Below, piece after piece: positions 17,301 through 24,730 of a stretch of DNA of 39,734 nucleotides. Location of the stretch: NCBI GenBank assembly GCA_030747785.1, contig JASLKC010000006.1, positions 1-39,734 on the forward strand, written 5' to 3'. The notes beneath the pieces are model-generated. The model was not told the origin of the DNA. It did not search any database and was given only the letters and a program-made list of their open reading frames with translations. Origin of the DNA: Candidatus Poseidoniaceae archaeon (GTDB taxonomy: Archaea; Thermoplasmatota; Poseidoniia; Poseidoniales; Poseidoniaceae). The translations under genes and the position numbers were made by a program. The first letter of the stretch is position 1; every line of letters starts with the position of its first letter.

Positions 17301-17358
17301 TTCTCCGTTGAAAGGAAGAAGAATTTTGAATCCCCTGAAGGATTTCCTTATGGTCCAA
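14332..17358 (-). CDS. Fused LivH-LivM branched-chain amino acid ABC transporter permease
   Basis: A 1008-residue protein joining both permeases that are normally separate. Residues of about 20-115 hold three or four extra hydrophobic helices of unknown role. LivH follows (GLVWGATYLAIAAGLTLTYK, GNFAQSEYLVFGAYIALSM, ADNPDLAAASGIN) and ends with LMLLPKGIGDAAEKW. A linker of about 150 residues contains two more helices, then LivM begins (FSLNLHTGYSGMTNFGVIFF, GRILRAIREDEEVTQHHGHN) and ends with LAPKGMLPEV. The open frame extends to 17397, but AGGAGGAGG stands four bases before a TTG at 17358, so translation almost certainly starts there. It lies 146 bases after the binding-protein gene and overlaps livG. 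Confidence 0.92.
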   Translation of the reverse strand: MDHKEILQGIQNSSSFQRRIVISLLLLFDGWLGLRHDFGLISFLPQMTGEYLQLNDLYWMAQCTELLGAGMVLIHTVSKGIDGKFGTFFRLSSPLLIIGLFALCIESLMLGMGEQAIISINIANHGFTGLVWGATYLAIAAGLTLTYKVQRYGNFAQSEYLVFGAYIALSMMWSDHFWPQVDAPKDEVLNWNLLLWASLAGFLLTGLLGALMDLVVMRRFRSKGASPQVMMIASLGVAMMLRAALYLRYGSSTELFVPDKDWRLSTSKWEIDTVVHKFTFGVRDSIPFHEEAEKVFGLAWYKAALIIGVFASVLALLMLMNGTRLGRKMRAVADNPDLAAASGINIERVHFTSSFLSAGLSGFGGVLFAMTTRMNPEVGLTILLPAFAVIVLGTIGSVRGAIFAALIVGFVRSLSQPVLVGLGRPLDRPTISGMDEIMPYFFLIAVLMLLPKGIGDAAEKWRIERLRARVDSGKPPLSDKLPFDIHRFKEILKRPIRVIEGVVDLVLIPIQQAMTRINPVITNLQFKVKSTYSTLGEKITPAYEKLNFSKEDSLPTPQGTLFLCFLLLGSGMILTKSWLWGLLLAGPIIWFGVVKVDSPWRLKIPRGREQAAGSWITFVLLIAIMLSLAWSIPSVSNHSKWMGMARLVALLGIFTILSFSLNLHTGYSGMTNFGVIFFASIGAITVGLMSAGYGWYWWQGLLLVVPIALVIGWLLAYPTANLRMDYFAIVTISLGEIVRIALASEPLLRAGTNTSAIGISRYELPFEPWWDSTGSEWFGEALNLGKEAPYQIVIGLFSLFCLLLVWGVLSLMLRAPWGRILRAIREDEEVTQHHGHNVFRMKAGSLAIGAVIAALGGALWAWLNAGIFPDFMSPVNSTFLIWAAFIVGGKASNKGMVAGAFLVVLMNMLFTAFSTAQNDTEHGLYFVVEWLNSSLDWVIRDFIPDMFASDRAIGESFVKSEIKATLSYVKLLMIGFIIVITLHLAPKGMLPEVPYRPEPISEGSDDDE

Positions 17359-17432
17359 TTTTCCTCCTCCTATATGCGTCACCCTATTGAATTTCAATCC
17401 TTGGAAAAGCCATTTGAGAAGTGGGAGAGCAC

Positions 17433-17501
17433 CACAGCGGGCCGAAACCCGCTGTGATGCAGCCTCGGTCTTTCGACCGTTATCGACTAGTAACCATTAC
17501 T
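17433..17501 (-). other. Three hairpins in the intergenic region between binding protein and permease
   Basis: Three perfect inverted repeats lie in the 146-base gap: 17433-17456 (9-bp stem CACAGCGGG, 6-base loop), 17466-17479 (5-bp stem CGGTC with GAAA loop when read on the minus strand) and 17489-17501 (5-bp stem AGTAA, 3-base loop). They sit just after the binding-protein stop in the transcribed strand. No T-run follows the strong stem, so a simple intrinsic terminator is unlikely. A 3'-end stabiliser that keeps binding-protein mRNA in excess over permease mRNA is the likeliest role. Confidence 0.6.
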
Positions 17502-17504
17502 GGC

Positions 17505-19916
17505 TTAGTCTCTGCGCATTGCGATTACAGCAGCACCGAGAATTGCGGTGATTGCTAGAATACTGGTGAAGCCGGGCATACCACTGTCTTCAGCATCAAT
17601 AATAACATCTGGCTCATCTACAGGTTCAGACTTCTGAGGTAGAGTAGCATCTAGTGCTCCTCCAACCCAGGTTCCTTCGCATGTGAATACTCCAGCATCA
17701 TCGAAGATACAGACATCATATCCATTTCCTGCAACATCGCCATTTGCATCGAATGCATGCGTACCAGATGCTCCTTCAAACGGACCTTCTTCCATCAGCA
17801 AACCAACTGCCATATTGAGTGGTACACCCATATCCATAACAGATGATATCATGATTGCAGCAACTGTAGCATCGAAGGTTTCAGCGGTGTATATTCCACC
17901 CTCATCTCCTCCAGCTGCAGCGTACATCATTGCGAATCCTGCTGCCATTTCAGCATCTCCGCCACCAGATCGAGGCTTGGTTGCGACCAATCCGTCTAGA
18001 GCAGTGATATCACTGAATTCGCCTCCGAATGCAGAGTCTGCAACACCATCAGCGCCGAATAGGCCAATGTCCAATCCTTGAAGAGCCATCTCTTCAAGAA
18101 TCGCTGCACCATCAGTTGCATAGGACACGAGAACTACCGAATCGCATCCAGCGGATGCGACGCTCTCGACAGTTGCTGCGAAGTCGGTAGCATCCTGGTC
18201 GTATCCGACCATAGTACAAACCTCTCCAGCGAAACTGGAGTTGAAGAAGTCAGCAAGACCGCTTCCGTAGTCGTTGGTCATGTAGATGACTGCTGGACTT
18301 GTGTAAGCAGATGCAGTAACTGCATCGGCAAGAGCACGAGCCTGTAGGTCGTCAGAAGGCACAACGCGGTATAGGAATCCGCCATCATCTGCAGTGGTAA
18401 TTGCAGGTGAGGTAGATGCATAGGAGATCATTGGAACTCCTGCTTCCTTTGCAACAGCAATTGCGCCAAGTGTTGCGCCAGAGCATGCTGCGCCGACGAT
18501 AGCAGTGACGCCAGCATCGATCAAAGATTGTGCAGAGGTTGCTGCAGTTGTACCGTCGCAACCGGAGTCGGCTACAACCAATTCAACATTCATATCATCC
18601 TCTTCATTGAACATACTAACAGCAACTGCTGCAGCGGTTTCGAATCCACTAGAGTAGACCGCAATAGGTCCAGTCTGAGGGGACAATAGTCCAATCTTGA
18701 TATTGGTGACCATGCCAGTATAGGATTTCCCTTCACCCAGGTCCCAGCGGTAATCGCATTCCATATCTCCATCCCAGAATTCACAGATTTCATATCCGCT
18801 TCCGCCAACATCTCCATTTTCATCGAAGGTGTGAGTACCGGATGCGCCATCATATGCTGTACCTACACCAGGTAGTGCAGCGTTGACATCAGCGCCAGCA
18901 GCACTGTCTGCTGCCATGATTGCATTTCCAAGAACCATAACAGCGTCGAAAGTTTCTGCGGTGTAAATGCCGCTAGCATTTCCACCAGCAGTCTCGTATG
19001 CTGCTGCAAAGTCTGCAGAAGCTTGAGAGTCTCCTGCTGCTGCAGGCTTGGTTGCTATCAAATCGTCAGCAGCCGATGGGTCTGAGAACGCATCGAAGAA
19101 AGCAGCGTCTGCGACACCATCTGCTCCGAGAGTCACCATATTTACTCCCTGTAGTGCCATCTCTTCCATGAGAGCGGCACCATCAGTTGCGTAGGATACC
19201 AAAAGAACACCATCACATTCTGAAGCAGATAGGCTTTCGATAGTTGCTGCGAAGTCGGTAGCATCTTGGTCGTAGCCAATCTTTGCACAAAGGTCATCAT
19301 CACCATTGTATGCTGCATCAAAGTTGTCAGCAAGACCACTTCCGTAGTCGTTGGTCATGTAGATTACACCCACGTCCATGGCGTCTGAGTCCATTGCAAC
19401 ATCTGCTAGAGCTAGAGCCTGCAGTGCGTCACTTGGGACAATTCTCCATAGGTATCCAGAATCATCAGCAGTTGTTACTGCTGGAGATGTGGATGCGTAG
19501 GAAACCATTGGCGTGGTTGCTTCCTTTGCAACTGCGATAGCACCAAGAGTCGCTCCAGAGCAAGCTGCTCCAGCGATTCCAGATACTCCAGCATCGATTA
19601 GAGATTGAGCACTGGTTGCGGCTTGAGTACCGTCACAGCCAGAGTCAGCAACAACTAATTCGAATTCCCAGTTATCGGGGTCCATTGCATTCAGTTCATC
19701 GATTGCAACCGCAGCAGCATCCTCAAAGCCGTCAGCGTAAACTGCGATTGGGCCGGTTTGCGGTGATAGCAAACCGATCTTCACACTATTCGCTGCGACA
19801 TTCGATTCAACAGGTTGTGTTGTCAATTCGGTTTCAGACAAAGCGATCTGGCTAAAAGAAGCGAACAGCATCAGCATTGTCATCGTCAGGGTTAGAGTAA
19901 TCTTTCCAAGATTCAT
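17505..19916 (-). CDS. ABC transporter substrate-binding protein with two tandem Leu/Ile/Val-type domains and PGF-CTERM-like anchor
   Basis: An 803-residue surface protein. It begins with a signal peptide (NLGKITLTLTMTMLMLFASF, then SQIALS), followed by two copies of a periplasmic-binding-protein type 1 domain, each opening with KIGLLSPQTGPIAVY and carrying VVADSGCDGT, AACSGATLGAIAVAKEA, MTNDYGSGLAD, GYDQDATDFAAT and VSYATDGAA. The paired cysteines in SGCDG and AACSG could form a disulfide. The C-terminus is acidic linker, then MPGFTSILAITAILGAAVIA and MRRD, the tripartite layout of archaeosortase PGF-CTERM signals. The start at 19916 follows GGAGAG three bases upstream; ATG 19931 is less likely. 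It is the first gene of the importer operon. Confidence 0.92.
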   Translation of the reverse strand: MNLGKITLTLTMTMLMLFASFSQIALSETELTTQPVESNVAANSVKIGLLSPQTGPIAVYADGFEDAAAVAIDELNAMDPDNWEFELVVADSGCDGTQAATSAQSLIDAGVSGIAGAACSGATLGAIAVAKEATTPMVSYASTSPAVTTADDSGYLWRIVPSDALQALALADVAMDSDAMDVGVIYMTNDYGSGLADNFDAAYNGDDDLCAKIGYDQDATDFAATIESLSASECDGVLLVSYATDGAALMEEMALQGVNMVTLGADGVADAAFFDAFSDPSAADDLIATKPAAAGDSQASADFAAAYETAGGNASGIYTAETFDAVMVLGNAIMAADSAAGADVNAALPGVGTAYDGASGTHTFDENGDVGGSGYEICEFWDGDMECDYRWDLGEGKSYTGMVTNIKIGLLSPQTGPIAVYSSGFETAAAVAVSMFNEEDDMNVELVVADSGCDGTTAATSAQSLIDAGVTAIVGAACSGATLGAIAVAKEAGVPMISYASTSPAITTADDGGFLYRVVPSDDLQARALADAVTASAYTSPAVIYMTNDYGSGLADFFNSSFAGEVCTMVGYDQDATDFAATVESVASAGCDSVVLVSYATDGAAILEEMALQGLDIGLFGADGVADSAFGGEFSDITALDGLVATKPRSGGGDAEMAAGFAMMYAAAGGDEGGIYTAETFDATVAAIMISSVMDMGVPLNMAVGLLMEEGPFEGASGTHAFDANGDVAGNGYDVCIFDDAGVFTCEGTWVGGALDATLPQKSEPVDEPDVIIDAEDSGMPGFTSILAITAILGAAVIAMRRD
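17655..18701 (-). repeat. Binding-protein domain repeat, unit 2
   Basis: The second unit opens at IKIGLLSPQTGPIAVY after the short linker SYTGMVTN. It keeps the same conserved blocks as unit 1 and ends with a GxGYDVCIFDD segment that matches GSGYEICEFWD at the end of unit 1. The end coordinate is approximate. Confidence 0.85.
18702..19784 (-). repeat. Binding-protein domain repeat, unit 1
   Basis: The first of two protein-level repeats of about 350-360 codons in the binding protein, opening at VKIGLLSPQTGPIAVY. Blocks of 10-17 residues are identical to unit 2, while many third codon positions differ, so conservation is at the protein level and the duplication is not recent. Confidence 0.85.
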
Positions 19917-19970
19917 AGTCTCTCCAACCATGGGTCATGGGCGCGCTACTTGAACATATCACCGTTTAAC
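19917..19970 (-). promoter_or_regulatory. Promoter and short hairpin leader of the binding-protein gene
   Basis: Read on the minus strand, GTTAAAC (19970-19964) is a TATA-like box. Its centre is 27 bases before 19940, where CCATG-ACC-CATGG (19940-19928) forms a perfect 5-bp hairpin. If transcription starts there, the leader is 24 bases: hairpin, then TTGGAGAGACT, then ATG. The same design occurs at 31658-31712 and 35716-35770. Confidence 0.5.
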
Positions 19971-19988
19971 CCACTCGAAACCTAGTGT

Positions 19989-19996
19989 AAAAAAAA
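19989..19996 (-). terminator. T-run terminator after the thioredoxin-fold gene
   Basis: On the minus strand an uninterrupted run of eight T lies about 15 bases after the stop of the thioredoxin-fold gene and before the binding-protein promoter. Archaeal RNA polymerase commonly terminates at such T-runs without a hairpin. Confidence 0.5.
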
Positions 19997-20011
19997 CACC
20001 GAGGGGAAATA

Positions 20012-20965
20012 TCAATTCCTTTTCACTATTGCCGCTAGGGAAATAGCAAAGATTACTGCGAAAAACCCGAGAGCAGGTAAGCCCTTTTCCGACTCCTCTG
20101 GGCAAGAACAATCCACAGGGTCTCTGCTTGAGCCATCCCAGCACAGGTCTTCAGTACAGATTACAGGTTCGGGCTCATTCACAGGTTCAGGCAGCACGAT
20201 TTCATGGATTAAGTGAAGCTCCAAATCATCACCATCATGTGCATCTGGTATAGTGATGTTAGCGGTGCCACTCAATTGATCACCAAGAGGAATAATATCA
20301 CGAACAATATGAGGATAGTCTCCTTGACCATTACCACCATCCGCAAAGGATGCCATTTGCTCAACGACCCAAATACTAGATGAGATACTTGCGTTTTCAG
20401 GTAGGACTGAAGAGTCGATAATCAAGTTCCATGATACACTTCCATTACTCCAGATGAGGGTAGAACTACCATCTCCTAATTCCAGTGCAACTTCTGCATT
20501 TTCGATGAAATCAGCCTCAAGACTTTCGCCATGAGGTACACTGCCAATTTGGCGTATTGTTCCATTGAAAACAGTCGTTGGAGGGATTCGGTTGGTGTAT
20601 CGTGCGGCCCACCTATCATCTCCGACTTGTGTGCCGAAGGGGTCCTCACTCTCTCCGATGAAACGATGGAAATGATATTGTTCAATTGATACATTATCTT
20701 CGATATTATTCATGGCGTGTTCTACATCAACACAATTCTCACACCAAGTTGCAGTATAATCTTCGACGACGGCTGGAAGCGCCGAAAGCATTGCACTAGC
20801 ATTTCCATTTGAATTTGCCATTACATGAACCCCGCCAAATACGGCTCCGACCGTTTCCAAATGCTCGGCCTCTGCTGCATCTACAGGAGGAATCAGTGCG
20901 ATGAGAAAAATGAAAATCATCGCGATTGCACGATTGCACATATTGGGGCGGACACATAGGTCCAT
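20012..20965 (-). CDS. Exported thioredoxin-fold protein with C-terminal membrane anchor
   Basis: A 317-residue protein with an N-terminal hydrophobic signal (IAMIFIFLIALIPPVDAAEA). A thioredoxin-like domain follows with the redox motif WCENC (Cys75 and Cys78) after VVEDYTAT, and NRIPPTTVFNGT containing the likely cis-proline loop. The second half is a beta-rich domain of unknown type. A Cys-rich acidic linker (CTEDLCWDGSS, CSCPEE) leads to GLPALGFFAVIFAISLAAIV-KRN, a membrane helix with a basic end. It is probably anchored outside the cell and acts on disulfides, possibly including those of the neighbouring binding protein; that link is inference. ATG 20965 is chosen; 21016 and 20941 are alternatives. 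It diverges from the addB-like gene. Confidence 0.78.
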   Translation of the reverse strand: MDLCVRPNMCNRAIAMIFIFLIALIPPVDAAEAEHLETVGAVFGGVHVMANSNGNASAMLSALPAVVEDYTATWCENCVDVEHAMNNIEDNVSIEQYHFHRFIGESEDPFGTQVGDDRWAARYTNRIPPTTVFNGTIRQIGSVPHGESLEADFIENAEVALELGDGSSTLIWSNGSVSWNLIIDSSVLPENASISSSIWVVEQMASFADGGNGQGDYPHIVRDIIPLGDQLSGTANITIPDAHDGDDLELHLIHEIVLPEPVNEPEPVICTEDLCWDGSSRDPVDCSCPEESEKGLPALGFFAVIFAISLAAIVKRN

Positions 20966-20990
20966 TTTGAATAATCCCCACGGATAAGTC

Positions 20991-21013
20991 GCGGTGGGTT
21001 CAAGAACCCCCGC
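20991..21013. promoter_or_regulatory. Palindrome in the divergent region between the thioredoxin-fold and addB-like genes
   Basis: GCGG-T-GGGTT-CAAG-AACCC-CCGC gives nine base pairs with one bulged T. It contains the perfect dyad GGGTTCAAGAACCC at 20996-21009. It could be an operator shared by the two divergent genes or a hairpin in the helicase-nuclease leader. The AT-rich stretch at 20964-20975 may hold the plus-strand TATA box. Confidence 0.45.
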
Positions 21014-21043
21014 CATCGAAGGGAAGCGTTCGGCGGTGAAGAT

Positions 21044-24000
21044 ATGCTTTCGGTTTCAAGCACTTGTGAGACGGGTCTCTCTATGGAGGCCGTTCCTGCA
21101 GGTACGGGGATGCCCGATTGGCTTGTCGAAGGATTGTTGGAAGGCCGCCGGTTGATGGTAATACATCCGACCGAAGAAGCGAGAAAGCAAGCGATAATTT
21201 CTATTCAACACAGGTTGGGCGGAGGTATAGTTGATACAACTCATCATTTGACCATGGAGAGGTTTCTCCACATTCTTCATCTCGATTTGCGACTACCTGC
21301 TCTTTTGGAGGATGATGGTGTACTTTTCGAGATGTGCCATGAGGCGTTGTCAAAGGCAGCAACTGAATTCAGATTACCACTATTACAATCAAATCCTACT
21401 CATCGATGGAGTAGGACTCGTAGCCATAGGCTTCTAAGCTTGCATAGGGCGGTGATTGGCCTATTGCGCCCATGGGATTGGGAGGATGACCCTGGTGCAA
21501 GAGAGTGCGACAAAATTCTCAAAGAACTCGAAGAAAAAACGGGATCTACCCACCCTTCACGTATTTCAAAAGCAGTATTAGATGCGATAAAACAGGCGCA
21601 AAGTGCACCGTTTACCCTTAGTGAAGTGCAGGGTGTTGTAATCCTCGACCACGCGCCGGGCATGTCAGAAGTAGACCTAGCAATTCTCTTAGAAACCTCT
21701 AGACTCAAAGCCGTGCATCAATTGGTTAATCCAGGGTCACATCGGCTTGGATTTCATGGTGAATATATCGAGGATATTCACCCTATCAGGGCGAATGAAG
21801 AATTGCCGGAATGGATCCCAACGCACGAAGTTTGGGCTCCTTCACTAATCGATTGGTCAATGAGAGAAGACCGTACTATTCATCACATCTTAGTCGAACG
21901 TAATAGCCATGTTCCAGACGCTGTTGCAAACCTTCTACGAAGTTGTTCTGAAGATGTCTTAGTAGTTCATGGCGATTCAAAGAATTTGAAATCTCGATTA
22001 AGCACGCATCTCAATGATCTAGGCATTGAAATCCGTCCTGAATCAACCCCAGTATCTTCTACTCCTGGTGTTGCAAGAATCATTTCATTATTGGAGGTTT
22101 CAAGAGGAGAAGAGGCGTGGTCACTTGAATCACTACGTGATATTGTAGACCAAGTAGGACTACCTTTACTCTGGCCAATACTTTCGATGGAACATCCTAC
22201 AGAAATTGATTGGACTCCAAGAGTTCATCCAGAAGTTATGGCAGAGGTTGCTCGCGGATTCCATCTACTAGGGGGAAGGGGTTCCTTGAGAAGATGGCTC
22301 GGAACACTTGGAGAAGCGAGCCCGCGGCCAGGTATCAATCCTGAGCGAAGAGCAAGAGAACTCGAAGAATGCCAGTGGTGGCTCGCCAGTTTAGCACGAT
22401 GGATGTCACCTGTATTGCCCGAAGAGGACAGGGTGGTAATACAGGACCAAATCGTTGGTTGTTCAAGTGGGGAAAACCTACCTCTTCCCGATGTGCCAAG
22501 CGATGTTATGGCATGGTATGACTCCTTGATGGAGCAAATCGATTGGGAGACATTGGCCTCTCGTGATATGATTGCCACAACTACAATTCCTGGAATTCAA
22601 TTACTAACAGAGGCGATACAAACTCACCTTAGCCGGACCAACGTGGAGTTAGAAGCGGATGAATTCCTTGAGATTATCAGTTCCTTAGCTGATGGAGCAA
22701 GAATACCAGCTCGTAGAGGAGGCGACCAAGGCCTGAGAATTCTCAGCCCTGAAAACGCACTAGGAGTTAATGCAGAAGTTCTAATTCTGTGCGGAATAGA
22801 CTCTGAAAGTTGGTCGATGAAGACCCCTTCAGTACCATGGTTGGATGAAGCCGATAGAATGAAATTGGGAATTATTCGCCCTGACGAACCTCTTCGTCGA
22901 GGAAGACATCATCTCAGGCATTTACTCAATTCTGCATCTACAGTAGTCATCATAGATTCTACAATGGAAGACGGAAGAGAATTTTCAGCCCCACTGGATG
23001 AATGGTTTTCGACATTGACGCGCCAAGGTTTGACCGATGGCCTCGAAACTCCTCCACCATTCCTTGAGGCAACATCATGGCATCCAGATACACGAGATAG
23101 GGCATGGGTTTGGCAAACAACAGGATTTGGAAATCGCCTAGTCCATCGAATCACATCGATGAATGATACAGGTGATAATTTCCGAACACACCGCAGTGGT
23201 GATTTGAGTCGAGATTATCGTCAAAGAGCGGGCCTTGCAACCCTTGAGGGCCGAACTCCATCTGGAGAAATACTAGACATTTCCAACTTGAATCCAGCCG
23301 GAGAGCGTGAATTACTTGAAGATCAATATTCACGTCGTGCAACAGGCGATGATATCCCCTCAGGAGATGTATTTCCATATGCAGAATCAGAATTTCTCAT
23401 GCGAGGAAATTCACTAAAGTTACTACCGAATAATACTCGTAAAGCCGAAGGCCGAAACGCCCCACAATGGCCGCATCTTGGGTTCATGGGCGAAAAGTAT
23501 CTCAGTTTGGGAATAGACCCTCGCCCAATCACACCTCCTCATATTGGAGCCAGTGGAATCGATGGACGTACCGGCCGTGGAGAAAACACTCTTCCGATGC
23601 CTGAGGCCTGGTCACAGGGCAGAATCCAGGCTTGGCTAGAGTGCCCACGTCGAGCTTGGTTCGATCGGCACCTCTATGCCGGTAGTAAGGAAATGATGCG
23701 CGAGGACTTAGACGGACGTTCACGTGGAGATTTAATCCACCAAGTTGAACAGGCTTTGCTTGAAGCCCATGGCTTAGAAAATGAAGTGATTTCAGAGAAT
23801 GGAATACCATTGCATCTTGGGCCAATTGCTGAAATTGAAGATGCGTGGAATACCGTATTAGAAACTCTCGCAATCGAAGCAACTTGGATGAGACGCGGAG
23901 ATGGAATTGCAGCACATCGATGCCGAGACCTCATTGGAGTTCCGCCTGCAATCTGGCTTGCTTGGTTAGAGGACAGAGATATTCTCCCGGTACAAGGCCG

Positions 24001-24730
24001 TCTTGGACGAATGCTAAATGCAGATAGGGAATTAGTCGATGCTGCACCAATCGCAGTAGAGTGGTCTGTTGGCGGTGGACCACGTGACTCGATTGAAATC
24101 GACATCCCACCTGCTCCAGAGTCGCCCGATGAACCAACAGGATCTTTCCGACTTCGCGGTCGAATCGACCGTGTTGACGAAGTCTTAGTTGACGACCAGT
24201 ATCTCGACCCCACTGCTGATACGATTGTACCATTAGATTCAGATTTCAACTCTGATTTCAAAGTAAAACGCTTCGTAATAATTCGCGATATTAAATCAGT
24301 TGAAGGCTCAGGTGATGATGGTAAACCAACAAGGCACCTCCAAGGCTTGTTCGAAGGGGTCCAATTGGCCCTCTATGCACGTGCTTGGGAAATTGCAAAT
24401 CCTGGCGACAGGGTCGTTGGGGTTGGAGTGACGCAGGTTGGAAGTAGTACAGCGCACTATCTCGAAACCGATCCAGATTTCGCAGAGATGTTGAGTGATT
24501 TGGAACTCGGCGAAAGAAGCACCGTTACTCACGCACAATATCGCCGTCCCGGCGAATCAGCAACACCTGCATCAAACCCATTCCGTGCATGGATGCGACA
24601 GCGTCTTTCAACATCTTTACGTGCAATTACAGGTGCTGAAGAAGGGCGAATACACCCTGAGCCATCATCGAAATGCAGTTTTTGCCCAATCAGTGAATCT
24701 TGTCCTAGTGCAGAAGGAGGTTCTTTCTGA
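21044..24730 (+). CDS. addB: AddB-like helicase/nuclease subunit with Fe-S PD-(D/E)XK nuclease
   Basis: A 1228-residue protein resembling AddB of the AddAB end-resection complex. The C-terminal third is a RecB-family nuclease: first cluster cysteine C867 (LECPRRAWFDRHL), RSRGDLIHQVEQALLEAHG, catalytic GRIDRVDEV near 1040 and RDIKS (D1082, K1084), QLALYARAWEI, and final cysteines C1211, C1214 and C1220. The CX2CX5C spacing is what I recall for AddB iron-sulfur clusters. The N-terminal part is helicase-like but has no Walker A (GRRLMVIHPTEEARK stands where it would be), so this subunit probably does not use ATP. The ATG at 21044 follows GGCGGTG. Its stop and the next start overlap as TGATG, so both subunits are likely made together. 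Confidence 0.8.
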   Translation: MLSVSSTCETGLSMEAVPAGTGMPDWLVEGLLEGRRLMVIHPTEEARKQAIISIQHRLGGGIVDTTHHLTMERFLHILHLDLRLPALLEDDGVLFEMCHEALSKAATEFRLPLLQSNPTHRWSRTRSHRLLSLHRAVIGLLRPWDWEDDPGARECDKILKELEEKTGSTHPSRISKAVLDAIKQAQSAPFTLSEVQGVVILDHAPGMSEVDLAILLETSRLKAVHQLVNPGSHRLGFHGEYIEDIHPIRANEELPEWIPTHEVWAPSLIDWSMREDRTIHHILVERNSHVPDAVANLLRSCSEDVLVVHGDSKNLKSRLSTHLNDLGIEIRPESTPVSSTPGVARIISLLEVSRGEEAWSLESLRDIVDQVGLPLLWPILSMEHPTEIDWTPRVHPEVMAEVARGFHLLGGRGSLRRWLGTLGEASPRPGINPERRARELEECQWWLASLARWMSPVLPEEDRVVIQDQIVGCSSGENLPLPDVPSDVMAWYDSLMEQIDWETLASRDMIATTTIPGIQLLTEAIQTHLSRTNVELEADEFLEIISSLADGARIPARRGGDQGLRILSPENALGVNAEVLILCGIDSESWSMKTPSVPWLDEADRMKLGIIRPDEPLRRGRHHLRHLLNSASTVVIIDSTMEDGREFSAPLDEWFSTLTRQGLTDGLETPPPFLEATSWHPDTRDRAWVWQTTGFGNRLVHRITSMNDTGDNFRTHRSGDLSRDYRQRAGLATLEGRTPSGEILDISNLNPAGERELLEDQYSRRATGDDIPSGDVFPYAESEFLMRGNSLKLLPNNTRKAEGRNAPQWPHLGFMGEKYLSLGIDPRPITPPHIGASGIDGRTGRGENTLPMPEAWSQGRIQAWLECPRRAWFDRHLYAGSKEMMREDLDGRSRGDLIHQVEQALLEAHGLENEVISENGIPLHLGPIAEIEDAWNTVLETLAIEATWMRRGDGIAAHRCRDLIGVPPAIWLAWLEDRDILPVQGRLGRMLNADRELVDAAPIAVEWSVGGGPRDSIEIDIPPAPESPDEPTGSFRLRGRIDRVDEVLVDDQYLDPTADTIVPLDSDFNSDFKVKRFVIIRDIKSVEGSGDDGKPTRHLQGLFEGVQLALYARAWEIANPGDRVVGVGVTQVGSSTAHYLETDPDFAEMLSDLELGERSTVTHAQYRRPGESATPASNPFRAWMRQRLSTSLRAITGAEEGRIHPEPSSKCSFCPISESCPSAEGGSF

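Noticed and set aside
17433-17456. Strong hairpin read as a classical intrinsic terminator
   Set aside because: No T-run follows on the transcribed strand, and the downstream permease belongs to the same importer operon.
17505-19784. Binding-protein repeats as a recent duplication or assembly artefact
   Set aside because: The units differ at many synonymous and some amino-acid sites, so the duplication is old and real.
23674-24261. 195-codon minus-strand frame inside the addB-like gene
   Set aside because: It is antisense to the nuclease domain, has Ser/Arg-rich composition without any motif, and mirrors the codon pattern of the real gene.
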